From assembly GCF_024684275.1 (NCBI RefSeq), contig NZ_JAIKXF010000078.1:1-6401 (forward strand): a stretch of 6,401 nt of DNA. Direction: 5' to 3'. Both the position numbers and the translations under genes were made by a program. The notes below the pieces were generated by a model that had not been told where the DNA came from, ran no database searches, and saw only the letters and a program-made list of their open reading frames with translations. Positions within the stretch are counted from its first letter, which is position 1. Each line of letters opens with the position of its first letter. Below, in pieces: positions 1-5,931 of this stretch. This DNA is from Ruminococcus sp. (GTDB lineage Bacteria; Bacillota_A; Clostridia; Oscillospirales; Ruminococcaceae).

Positions 1-1770
1 CCAAACCATAGCCTTGATAGTTGAACCAACGTTTGAAGGAACAGTATAGTCGATAGCTACTGTCTTGTCAGAGTTTACCTTAACGCCTGAGAACTCTTCC
101 TGCTCCCATTCGCCTGTCCATGTACCGAAACCGCCTGATACTTCAGTATCGTTTGAGTTTACCTTGAGGTACATTGTAACGGACTTAGCGCCCTGAGGAG
201 CGAATTCACAAACGTTGTTGATAGCGCCGTCTACAGTGCTCTCTTCCTTTACAGCCTTGAGGCTTGAACCCTCAAGAACTATATCGTCATCGCTTGTAGA
301 AGTGCCCGGATTAGGAGTTGTAGTTGTTGTTACGTTGCTGCCTGGGTTAGGCTGAGTTGTAGTTGTTGTTGTGTTATTGCCGGGAGTTATATCAGCGCCG
401 CTGCCGCTGTAGATCTTCTTAACGCCCTCGATCTGTGATACAGTAGAGCCTGTCTTGTAGAAGTGGTAAAGACCTGCTGCTGCGCCTACGAAACCTGCGT
501 TATAGTCGATAGCGACCTCGTTGCCCTGATAGTCTGAACGGATATCCTGATATGTGCCGTTTGCATCAAGAGGACCGCCGCAGAGAGCACCTATAAGGAG
601 GTACTTGTTGTTCTGTCCGTCATTCTGCTTGCTTGCGTCAACGTCAGGTGAAGCTGCTCTGTGGTGAGGATTCTTTGAAGAATCAGACTTGAAGCCGACT
701 ACGAGACAGTGCTTCTGTCCGTTTGCGAAAGCCTTGTCGCCTGTGAGGTACTCCATCTGACCCTTAGCCCATGAGGAATCAGCCTTATTGTACTTAGCTG
801 CTACCAGTGAGCAAAGCTGAGCTGTAGCATTGTGTCTTGCGCTGCCCCACTCGTTAGCGAAGTAGTAGTTATTGCCGCTGAACTTGCTGAGCTCTGCTGC
901 GCTGCCCCAGTCGCCTGTGATCTCGCCCTTGAGTATAGCAGCACCGAGCTGAACGCTCTCCCATGAGTGAACTGAGTAAGCTGTAGGACAGTTCTTCAGA
1001 TCGTTGAGGTATGCATCATCCTTTGTAGCAAGGTAGAGCCAGCCTGCTGCCCATGCGAGCTCGTCGTCAGAGCCTGTCCAGTGAGCGTCATAGAATGTAC
1101 CTGCTGAGTAGAAGCTCTTGTCCTTCTTTGAGAAGTCGTAGAGAGCCTTAGCGTACTTGAGGTCATCTGCGTTGCCGAAGTTTACATAGTTAGCTGCGAG
1201 AGCTGCTGCATATTCAGCAGTTACGTTAGCAGCACCGCCTGTTGTCCAGAGCATACGTCCTCTGTCGCCCTGGGTTTCAGGAGCGCCCCAGTATTTATGG
1301 TCTGTGTTGCCTTCGCCCTTTTCGATGAGGACTTCAGATACTGTATTGCCGTTGAGCTTTGTAGCTTCACGGAAGAATTTAGCGAATTTGTCAGTTATCA
1401 CCTTGAGGTGAGCTGTCTGACCTGTTGAGTCGTAAGCGTCCTTGAATTCGTAGTAGGACCAGCCGAGAGTAGAAGCTGCATAGCCCTGTGGCTGACCGAA
1501 CATTACGTGGTCACCGGCGTCGTGGAAGCCGCCCGGAACTACGTCGTTTGTATGGCAGTTGCCTCTCCATGTGAGAGCGCAGTCGGAATTGTTGCCACAC
1601 ATATTTGCGTCATAGAAATAGAGGGAGTACTGGAGGAGCTTTGCATAGTTGTCGTTATCTGCCGCATTTGCTGTGAGAGAGGGAGACACCGCTGAGAGAG
1701 GTGCCACAAGTGCGGACATAGCGACAGCGCCGCTGATGATGGCTGATTTCAGCCTGTTTAATTTGTTCAT
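1..1770 (-). CDS. Secreted family 9 glycoside hydrolase (endoglucanase), 3' end outside window
   Basis: Hydrolyses beta-1,4-glucan (cellulose) by the inverting GH9 mechanism, outside the cell. 590 residues are visible and the frame is still open at base 1. Residues 1-36 form a signal peptide (basic start MNKLNRLK, hydrophobic core, probable cleavage after LTANA). The GH9 domain runs from about 41 to 455: the YSLYFYDANMCG start, GGFHDAGDH with D84 and the likely catalytic base D87, the YWGAPE block, EWGSARHNATA, the histidine signature NPHHR (H369, R371), and DYQGNEVAIDYNAGF with the likely catalytic acid E418. All key residues are present. Residues about 461-492 are a Thr/Pro/Asn/Gly linker; from about 493 a beta-rich domain (KSVTMYLKVNSND, FGTWTGEW, YTVPSNVGSTIKAMVW) begins, probably carbohydrate-binding, family not assigned. 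A C-terminal dockerin is likely but lies outside. The ATG at 1770 is chosen because it begins the signal peptide; its ribosome site is weak (AGAAAG, 12 bases upstream). The catalytic assignment is firm; substrate preference is inferred from the family. Confidence 0.96.
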   Translation of the reverse strand, partial: MNKLNRLKSAIISGAVAMSALVAPLSAVSPSLTANAADNDNYAKLLQYSLYFYDANMCGNNSDCALTWRGNCHTNDVVPGGFHDAGDHVMFGQPQGYAASTLGWSYYEFKDAYDSTGQTAHLKVITDKFAKFFREATKLNGNTVSEVLIEKGEGNTDHKYWGAPETQGDRGRMLWTTGGAANVTAEYAAALAANYVNFGNADDLKYAKALYDFSKKDKSFYSAGTFYDAHWTGSDDELAWAAGWLYLATKDDAYLNDLKNCPTAYSVHSWESVQLGAAILKGEITGDWGSAAELSKFSGNNYYFANEWGSARHNATAQLCSLVAAKYNKADSSWAKGQMEYLTGDKAFANGQKHCLVVGFKSDSSKNPHHRAASPDVDASKQNDGQNNKYLLIGALCGGPLDANGTYQDIRSDYQGNEVAIDYNAGFVGAAAGLYHFYKTGSTVSQIEGVKKIYSGSGADITPGNNTTTTTTQPNPGSNVTTTTTPNPGTSTSDDDIVLEGSSLKAVKEESTVDGAINNVCEFAPQGAKSVTMYLKVNSNDTEVSGGFGTWTGEWEQEEFSGVKVNSDKTVAIDYTVPSNVGSTIKAMVW

Positions 1771-1815
1771 GTTATCACACTACTTTCTAAAGTTTTTTCG
1801 CCTATAATATGTCTC

Positions 1816-1865
1816 AAAATCTATTATACAAGTTTTACTGTGAAATTTGGTTACAAAATGGTAAC
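1816..1865 (-). promoter_or_regulatory. Probable promoter of the GH9 gene with dyad at the -35 position
   Basis: On the minus strand a perfect -10 hexamer TATAAT lies at 1828-1823, giving a predicted start near 1816 and a leader of about 46 bases. The -35 position (1846-1851) reads ACCAAA, which does not resemble TTGACA. Instead, an inverted repeat GTTAC-N6-GTAAC occupies 1850-1865. The weak -35 with a dyad over it suggests control by a DNA-binding protein, but whether it activates or represses cannot be read from sequence. Confidence 0.5.
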
Positions 1866-1944
1866 TAAAATATTACAATACGGTTAAATACGGCTGTTTG
1901 CTTAAATTTTCGGCATAGTGTTTAATTTGATATGATAGATATTG

Positions 1945-1972
1945 TGCATAATCACGATGAAATTATTATGCA
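1945..1972. repeat. 8-bp inverted repeat in the GH9 upstream region
   Basis: TGCATAAT (1945-1952) and ATTATGCA (1965-1972) form a perfect 8-bp dyad with a 12-base spacer. It lies between the terminator of the upstream gene and the GH9 promoter, about 140 bases before the predicted start. It lacks a U-run on either side, so it is not a terminator; it could be an operator or an AT-rich hairpin without function. Confidence 0.4.
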
Positions 1973-1980
1973 ACAGGTGG

Positions 1981-2020
1981 ACAAAAAACAGCCCGTACAG
2001 CTTGATATTGCTGTACGGGC
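1981..2020 (-). terminator. Intrinsic terminator of the LRR-dockerin gene
   Basis: A perfect 10-bp stem GCCCGTACAG / CTGTACGGGC (2011-2020 and 1991-2000) with a 10-base loop is followed on the minus strand by TGTTTTTTGT (1990-1981). The stem begins 14 bases after the TAA stop of the gene at 2035-3840. The plus-strand side lacks a U-run, so it should act only on minus-strand transcripts and isolate the GH9 gene from upstream transcription. Confidence 0.93.
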
Positions 2021-2034
2021 TATAAGAAAGTGTT

Positions 2035-3840
2035 TTAATCTTTGACGGATACAGGAAGCGCAGGTATGAGCTTTAACAGATACTTCTGGATACAGAGAGC
2101 GTCCTCAGCGGTAACGCCGTTCTGAAGATTTACATCGGCGTTTGTCAGACCGTATTCGGTTATATGGCTCTTATCTGTACCGTTAAGACCGTATTTGTTC
2201 GGATTTGCCAGAGACTGCATAATGAGCACAACATCTGACAGATCAACAGTGCCGTCGCGGTTTGCGTCGCCGAAATCAGCGCCGACGCCGACAGTTATCA
2301 TGACCTGCTTTTTCTGACCTGTCGGAGCAGTGAAGCTTATAACAGCTGAACCGGGGACAAGACCTGTGACCTCATATGTATTGTCATCATTCTTTTTCAT
2401 TGATATGACGTCATCATCATAATCAAGGCGTCCGAAAGGAATGAGGTGCTCGCCCTTTGTGAATCTGAATGTGGTCTTTTCGTCCACTCCGATCTTGTCA
2501 AGGTCTACACTTATAGCAAACTCTGAACCGTCGTAGTTCACGGTGGTGGTAGTTTTTTCAGTTGTTGTGGCGGCTGTTGTAGTGGAAGCTGTAGTAGTTA
2601 CAGAAGCCTCTTTGTAGGTTATTTTCTGCTTGTAATTGGAAAAATCCGCATATGAATGTACTTCATCGAGGTACACGCGGTTGTTTGTTCTGACGTTATA
2701 GCTGCCTGCTTTGAGTTTGTCTGCGTCCTCACCCTTCCAGACAGCGCCGTTTTCGCCGCTGATGGTGACTGCTTCGGCAGGAATGGTGATATTGTCTACG
2801 ACGAAGGGCGTGCCGTAAATAGTACCTGCTCTGTTTCCGTCAGCCTCAATCCAGCGTGTTTCTGTGCGTACCTTTACGGAAACGCCGCTGAGATCAAGCT
2901 CCTCGCCTTCGCTGTAAATTGTTTTTGTAGGATATGAGACTATCTCCTGCACAACGTAAGCCGCAGTAAAAGTGATAGTTTCAAGCGGTTTTTCGGTTGT
3001 AACAGTCGTTGTTGTCGTATTGCCGTTTTCATTTGATGTGGTGGTTTTCGCAGTAGTGGTTGATGTGACGGTTTTTGCAGTAGTTGTCGTAGTAGTTTTT
3101 GCAGTAGTTGTCGTCTTTTTTGCAGATGTGGTCGTTGTGGCAGTGGTCGTAGTGGTGGTAGCAGCAGCTGTTGTTATGCTGGATACAGTGGTCTCAGGCG
3201 GAGCGCCTTTAAGCTCCTCAAAGCTGTAACCGCTCTTTGAAGCATATGTCTCAGCTGTAGAGCCCGGATATCCTGCAATAACACCTGTATATTTGTTGTT
3301 TCTGTTGGCTGTATCATTGCTTATGGTATCCATGCCGCCTATGAACTGACAGTTTGTACTGCGTACAACAACTCTTTTCAAGTTATTGCAGTTCTTAAAG
3401 GAATATGAGCCTATGGTCGTAAGACCGCTTGGCAGGTCTGCGCTTTCAAGGCTGTCACAGTCCTGAAAACAGCACATTTCCAGCTCCTTTAAGGTGCTTG
3501 GCAGCTTTAAGGACGTTATCATTGTGCAGTTGGAAAAAGCAAAGGTTCCCACAGTTGTGATACCCTCGCCTATCTCGACAGATGTAAGTTGTTTTCTGAG
3601 CTTTGCCCACGGAGTATATCCGCCGCCGTCCCAGTCACCCATTTCGCCGCTGCCCGTAATAGTGAGCTTTCCGTTTTCATAGCTCCAGTAAGCGTCATTT
3701 CCGCATTTACCCGACTCAGCAACTCTGATGTTCTCAGCGGATATACCGCTGATATCAGGTGTTGCCGCACATATATTGGCAGCTGATACAGCTCCGATAC
3801 ATATTGCAGCCGAAAGGGCTGCCGCAATAAATTTCTTCAT
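2035..3840 (-). CDS. Secreted LRR / Ig-like / dockerin protein (non-catalytic cellulosome component)
   Basis: 601 residues with no recognisable catalytic domain. Residues 1-26 are a signal peptide (MKKFIAAALSAAICIGAV). Residues 44-70 (CGNDAYWSYENGKLTITGSG) are the beta-module that often precedes BspA-like repeats in Clostridia. About three BspA/TpLRR-type leucine-rich repeats (LRR_5; SLKLPSTLKELEMCCFQDC and similar) span 85-160, with a cap ending near 211. A Thr/Ala/Lys linker covers 215-285. An Ig-like region at 286-411 contains YPTKTIYSEGEELDLSG, typical of bacterial Ig-like folds. A second Thr linker (414-433) leads to another Ig-like region (437-518), then a type I dockerin (524-596): calcium loop 1 has D525, N527, D529, D533, D536; loop 2 has D569, N571, T577, D580. 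By family knowledge the dockerin binds a cohesin on a scaffoldin; the LRR part may bind a ligand or surface (inference). Start supported by AAAGGA 7 bases upstream (3848-3853). It has its own promoter and terminator. Confidence 0.93.
   Translation of the reverse strand: MKKFIAAALSAAICIGAVSAANICAATPDISGISAENIRVAESGKCGNDAYWSYENGKLTITGSGEMGDWDGGGYTPWAKLRKQLTSVEIGEGITTVGTFAFSNCTMITSLKLPSTLKELEMCCFQDCDSLESADLPSGLTTIGSYSFKNCNNLKRVVVRSTNCQFIGGMDTISNDTANRNNKYTGVIAGYPGSTAETYASKSGYSFEELKGAPPETTVSSITTAAATTTTTTATTTTSAKKTTTTAKTTTTTTAKTVTSTTTAKTTTSNENGNTTTTTVTTEKPLETITFTAAYVVQEIVSYPTKTIYSEGEELDLSGVSVKVRTETRWIEADGNRAGTIYGTPFVVDNITIPAEAVTISGENGAVWKGEDADKLKAGSYNVRTNNRVYLDEVHSYADFSNYKQKITYKEASVTTTASTTTAATTTEKTTTTVNYDGSEFAISVDLDKIGVDEKTTFRFTKGEHLIPFGRLDYDDDVISMKKNDDNTYEVTGLVPGSAVISFTAPTGQKKQVMITVGVGADFGDANRDGTVDLSDVVLIMQSLANPNKYGLNGTDKSHITEYGLTNADVNLQNGVTAEDALCIQKYLLKLIPALPVSVKD
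3071..3114 (-). repeat. 24-bp tandem repeat coding the Thr-rich linker
   Basis: A 20-base segment is exactly repeated at 3071-3090 and 3095-3114, a 24-bp period that encodes the eight-residue unit AKTTTTTT around residues 243-257 of the LRR-dockerin protein. Neighbouring copies are degenerate (AK pairs at residues 240, 247, 255 and 264). The period is a multiple of three, so copy-number change would alter linker length without breaking the frame. Confidence 0.75.
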
Positions 3841-3889
3841 GTCAAATTCCTTTCGTGTTTATTGATATGTCAATTAAATCATGGATCAG

Positions 3890-3925
3890 ATACCGGATAA
3901 TAAGTAAGATTTATCTGAAGTTCAA
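3890..3925 (-). promoter_or_regulatory. Promoter of the LRR-dockerin gene
   Basis: On the minus strand TTGAAC (3925-3920) and TATTAT (3902-3897) are spaced by exactly 17 bases, each close to the sigma-A consensus. The predicted start is near 3890, giving a leader of about 50 bases that includes the ribosome site AAAGGA at 3853-3848. Confidence 0.7.
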
Positions 3926-3968
3926 TATTTAATTGTTCTATAAAATAGTATATCACATTTTATTAAGT

Positions 3969-4045
3969 ATTTGTGAACAAATCATGTATATTTGCACGGG
4001 AAAGGTACTTTTTGTAGAATGCATCAAAAAAGAATACATGATTTG
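3969..4045. repeat. Overlapping dyads: ATTTGT-GA-ACAAAT and a 12-bp inverted repeat
   Basis: Two inverted repeats overlap upstream of the LRR-dockerin promoter. The first is a 14-base palindrome, ATTTGT-GA-ACAAAT (3969-3982). The second pairs CAAATCATGTAT (3978-3989) with ATACATGATTTG (4034-4045), a perfect 12-bp stem around a 44-base loop. No U-run follows directly on either strand and no ORF is associated. The role is unknown: operator, leader structure or remnant of an inverted-repeat element. Confidence 0.5.
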
Positions 4046-4093
4046 CAGCATTTTGCCATAGAAGCCGATATTGCCCATTCCATTAAAGAGAAA

Positions 4094-4210
4094 AAGGAAC
4101 GGCATAAGTCGCCTCCTCTTAACGGAGAAACATGGTTACCGTGCCTGAAATTTCAGTCTCGTAAATGTAACCTGCGTTCCGCCGGAGGGGGCTCTCCTTT
4201 GCCGTTCCTT
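4094..4210. other. Multi-stem inverted-repeat element: candidate structured RNA and/or terminator
   Basis: A perfect 11-bp outer stem pairs AAGGAACGGCA (4094-4104) with TGCCGTTCCTT (4200-4210). Inside are further nested stems: 4111-4119 with 4184-4192 (GCCTCCTCT / GGAGGGGGC type, two G-U pairs if read on the plus strand), 4121-4124 with 4175-4178 (AACG/CGTT), 4134-4139 with 4167-4172 (GGTTAC/GTAACC), and a small palindrome CTGAAATTTCAG (4145-4156) in the apical loop. The two wobbles become C-A mismatches on the minus strand, favouring a plus-strand RNA. However, U-runs follow on both sides: TTTTT at 4214-4218 for plus, and TTTTT at 4095-4091 right after the stem for minus. It therefore could also terminate the minus-strand gene at 4273-5634. 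I do not recognise an Rfam family. Confidence 0.6.
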
Positions 4211-4249
4211 CAGTTTTTATATAATTCCGGAGCTGATATAGGATCTCGC

Positions 4250-4266
4250 GCGGCAGTATCCGCCGC
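4250..4266. repeat. Short GC hairpin after the solute-binding gene
   Basis: GCGGC (4250-4254) and GCCGC (4262-4266) form a 5-bp stem with a 7-base loop, six bases after the TGA stop of the minus-strand gene at 4273-5634. No U-run follows, so it is not a classical intrinsic terminator; it might stabilise the mRNA 3' end. Confidence 0.35.
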
Positions 4267-4272
4267 TGTATT

Positions 4273-5634
4273 TCAGTATTTCTTTATCTCCTCGTCGATT
4301 ATCGGCGACATTCTGTCGCGGAGCTCCTCCCATGAGCCCACGGGAGCACCGCCCTCCAGCAGAGCTGAGGTGATATTGTCCATAGCGCCTCTGGTATCGA
4401 AGTTACAGTCGCCGTTTCTCAGCATATTCTCGCCCATTCCGTAGCCGAGCTCTACGACAGGGTTCGCCTTTGCGGAGCTGATATACTCCTGTAATGCGTT
4501 GTACTGCTCCTCGGTCATAGTTTTCAGAGCCTGTTCCTTTTTCTTAGCCGTGAAGCCTTCGTCGGAAGCCGCCATGCGCTCGCATTTGAGGTATGTGGCA
4601 ACAGCCCTGCCTTTTTTGGAGTTCTTGACCAGCATTCTTGCGTCATAATCGCAGGCGATATAGTTCTTGTCTGCATTGGGAGACTTTGGGAAAGGAACTA
4701 TCATAAGGTCTGCCTCGGGATTTACTCTGTTTGAGGTAGCTAAGGTCAGATCGCTTGAAGCGTAGAACAGTGTGTTCATATCCGTCATGAACTGACCGTT
4801 AACGCTCTTGTTGTACAGCCAGCGCGACTGGAGATCACGCATAATGTTCTCTGCCTGAGCTATTTCGCCGTCCTTTATGTTGTTGGTGAGCTTGTCTCCG
4901 TCAAAGCCTACAACGGTTTTGCCGCTTGACGCGAGGATAGCTCTGCCGAAAAAGCCGCTTATACCGAAATGGTGCAGGGATGACTCGCTTTCAGAGAACT
5001 TGTTTATCATGTTATTGAATACGTTCCAGTCCCATTTGCCGTCCTTGTAGAGGGTGTAGGGATCCTCCATGCCCTCGGACTGTATCAGCTTTCTGCTGTA
5101 GGTGATGAGCTGAGGCTCGGATACTGAAAACGGCACGACATAGTGCTTGCCCTTGTATGCGAATTTGTCGATAACAGCAGACATATCCTTCCACATTCCC
5201 TCGTCTACGCCCATTTCGCCGAAATAGGGATCGAGGGGCAGGAATCTGTCCTTTAGTATGCCCTCCGGGAACACGCTCATATCATAGGGGAACATATCTA
5301 CTTCATCGCCCGATTGTATCATCTGGTCAAGCTTTATGAGCTTTTCGGCTGGAGGAACTGAGACGAACTTTATGCTGCCGCCGTAAACGTCCTCGAATAT
5401 GGACAGAGCTGACGAGCGCTGATCGCCCTCGGGATTGAGGTCAAAGTCTGACAGCCATACTATATCCATGCTGCCTGCTTCGGTGACGGGCTCTGTGCTG
5501 CTTTTTGCTGTACTGACAGCTGATTCGGGTGCCGCTGTTGATGAGCTCTTTGTATTTTTTTTGCTGCATGAGGCTGCGGAAAAAACTGTTCCCACAGCTA
5601 AAAAGGCAGCAATTATCCTTTTGATGTCTGACAT
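4273..5634 (-). CDS. ABC transporter extracellular solute-binding lipoprotein (family 1, sugar type)
   Basis: 453 residues, a usual length for carbohydrate solute-binding proteins. Residues 1-22 form a lipoprotein signal peptide with lipobox AASC; C23 would be lipidated, anchoring the protein outside the membrane. Residues 24-55 are a Ser/Thr/Ala-rich tether. The periplasmic-binding fold begins with the strand MDIVWLSDF (56-64) and includes KFVSVPPAEKLIKLDQMIQ (89-107), the family feature FAYKGKHYVVPF (158-169), TYSRKLIQSEGMEDP (178-192), KWDWNVFNNMINKF (200-213) and a C-terminal helical part (340-453). By family knowledge it delivers an oligosaccharide to an ABC permease; the ligand cannot be told. 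No permease or ATPase gene flanks it: downstream is the LRR-dockerin gene, upstream a divergent surface protein. Start at 5634 supported by AAAGGAGT (5648-5641), six bases upstream. It has its own consensus promoter and appears monocistronic. Confidence 0.93.
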   Translation of the reverse strand: MSDIKRIIAAFLAVGTVFSAASCSKKNTKSSSTAAPESAVSTAKSSTEPVTEAGSMDIVWLSDFDLNPEGDQRSSALSIFEDVYGGSIKFVSVPPAEKLIKLDQMIQSGDEVDMFPYDMSVFPEGILKDRFLPLDPYFGEMGVDEGMWKDMSAVIDKFAYKGKHYVVPFSVSEPQLITYSRKLIQSEGMEDPYTLYKDGKWDWNVFNNMINKFSESESSLHHFGISGFFGRAILASSGKTVVGFDGDKLTNNIKDGEIAQAENIMRDLQSRWLYNKSVNGQFMTDMNTLFYASSDLTLATSNRVNPEADLMIVPFPKSPNADKNYIACDYDARMLVKNSKKGRAVATYLKCERMAASDEGFTAKKKEQALKTMTEEQYNALQEYISSAKANPVVELGYGMGENMLRNGDCNFDTRGAMDNITSALLEGGAPVGSWEELRDRMSPIIDEEIKKY

Positions 5635-5681
5635 AGAATTACTCCTTTCACATACCGTGCAGCCGTGTGCGCAGTATGAGC

Positions 5682-5717
5682 ATATATTATTATACTCGTT
5701 TCAGTCGGGTGTGTCAA
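5682..5717 (-). promoter_or_regulatory. Perfect-consensus promoter of the solute-binding gene
   Basis: On the minus strand TTGACA (5717-5712) and TATAAT (5694-5689) are separated by exactly 17 bases, a full match to the sigma-A/sigma-70 consensus. The predicted start is near 5682, giving a leader of about 48 bases. Such a promoter is strong unless repressed. Confidence 0.88.
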
Positions 5718-5733
5718 GGACGGCAGGATTTTA

Positions 5734-5750
5734 ACCACTTTGTAACCAAA
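5734..5750. promoter_or_regulatory. Candidate control site shared with the GH9 upstream region
   Basis: The plus strand reads ACCACTTTGTAACCAAA. The strand that codes GH9 reads ACCATTTTGTAACCAAA at 1862-1846, a 16 of 17 match. Here it sits about 17 bases above the -35 box of the solute-binding promoter and about 90 bases above the divergent plus-strand promoter. It may be an operator; the protein that would bind it is unknown. Confidence 0.4.
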
Positions 5751-5836
5751 AGACTTCTCCTTTGTTGAAAAACGCCAAAAACGGTGCGTGTTACTTGTCA
5801 AAGTGTTCAAAAAATACGGAATCGGAATGAAATTAC

Positions 5837-5872
5837 GTGACATTTCATTTTTACTGTGATATAATATAAATA
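5837..5872 (+). promoter_or_regulatory. Promoter of the Ig-like membrane protein gene
   Basis: GTGACA (5837-5842) and TATAAT (5860-5865) are spaced by 17 bases, and TGA directly precedes TATAAT, giving an extended -10 (TGnTATAAT). The predicted start is near 5872, with a leader of about 60 bases before the ATG at 5932. Confidence 0.8.
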
Positions 5873-5884
5873 AGGTATTTAACA

Positions 5885-5904
5885 GGCAGTAATAATGACC
5901 TGCC
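5885..5904 (+). other. Small hairpin in the 5' leader
   Basis: GGCAG (5885-5889) and CTGCC (5900-5904) form a 5-bp stem with a 10-base loop in the leader of the gene at 5932, ending 11 bases before its ribosome site. It is short and has no U-run; a role is not evident. Confidence 0.3.
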
Positions 5905-5931
5905 GGAAATTATAGAAAGGGCTTTATCAAT

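Noticed and set aside
1507..1695. Plus-strand 62-codon frame
   Set aside because: It lies inside the GH9 catalytic domain coding sequence on the other strand and has no ribosome site.
3020..3180. Thr-linker repeats as a phase-variation tract
   Set aside because: Thr codons are mixed (ACA, ACC, ACG, ACT) and the repeat period is 24 bp, so slippage would keep the frame.
2972..3229. Plus-strand frame coding an almost pure Val/Phe/Ala stretch
   Set aside because: It is the antisense reading of the Thr-rich linker of the LRR-dockerin gene (GTN/GTT complements of Thr codons).
3992..4444. Plus-strand 150-codon open frame crossing the structured element
   Set aside because: It needs a TTG start with no clear ribosome site, and its second half is antisense to the solute-binding gene. 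Composition resembles no protein family.
5796..5801. Second TTGACA on the minus strand in the divergent region
   Set aside because: No -10-like hexamer lies 16-19 bases downstream (the 17-base position reads TTGGCG).
5613..5843. Minus-strand 76-codon frame overlapping the promoter region of the solute-binding gene
   Set aside because: It covers a perfect promoter and the AAAGGAGT ribosome site of the real gene, and its product resembles nothing known.
5895..5915. Six-codon upstream frame (ATG ... TAG) in the leader of the gene at 5932
   Set aside because: No convincing ribosome site and too short to distinguish from chance.
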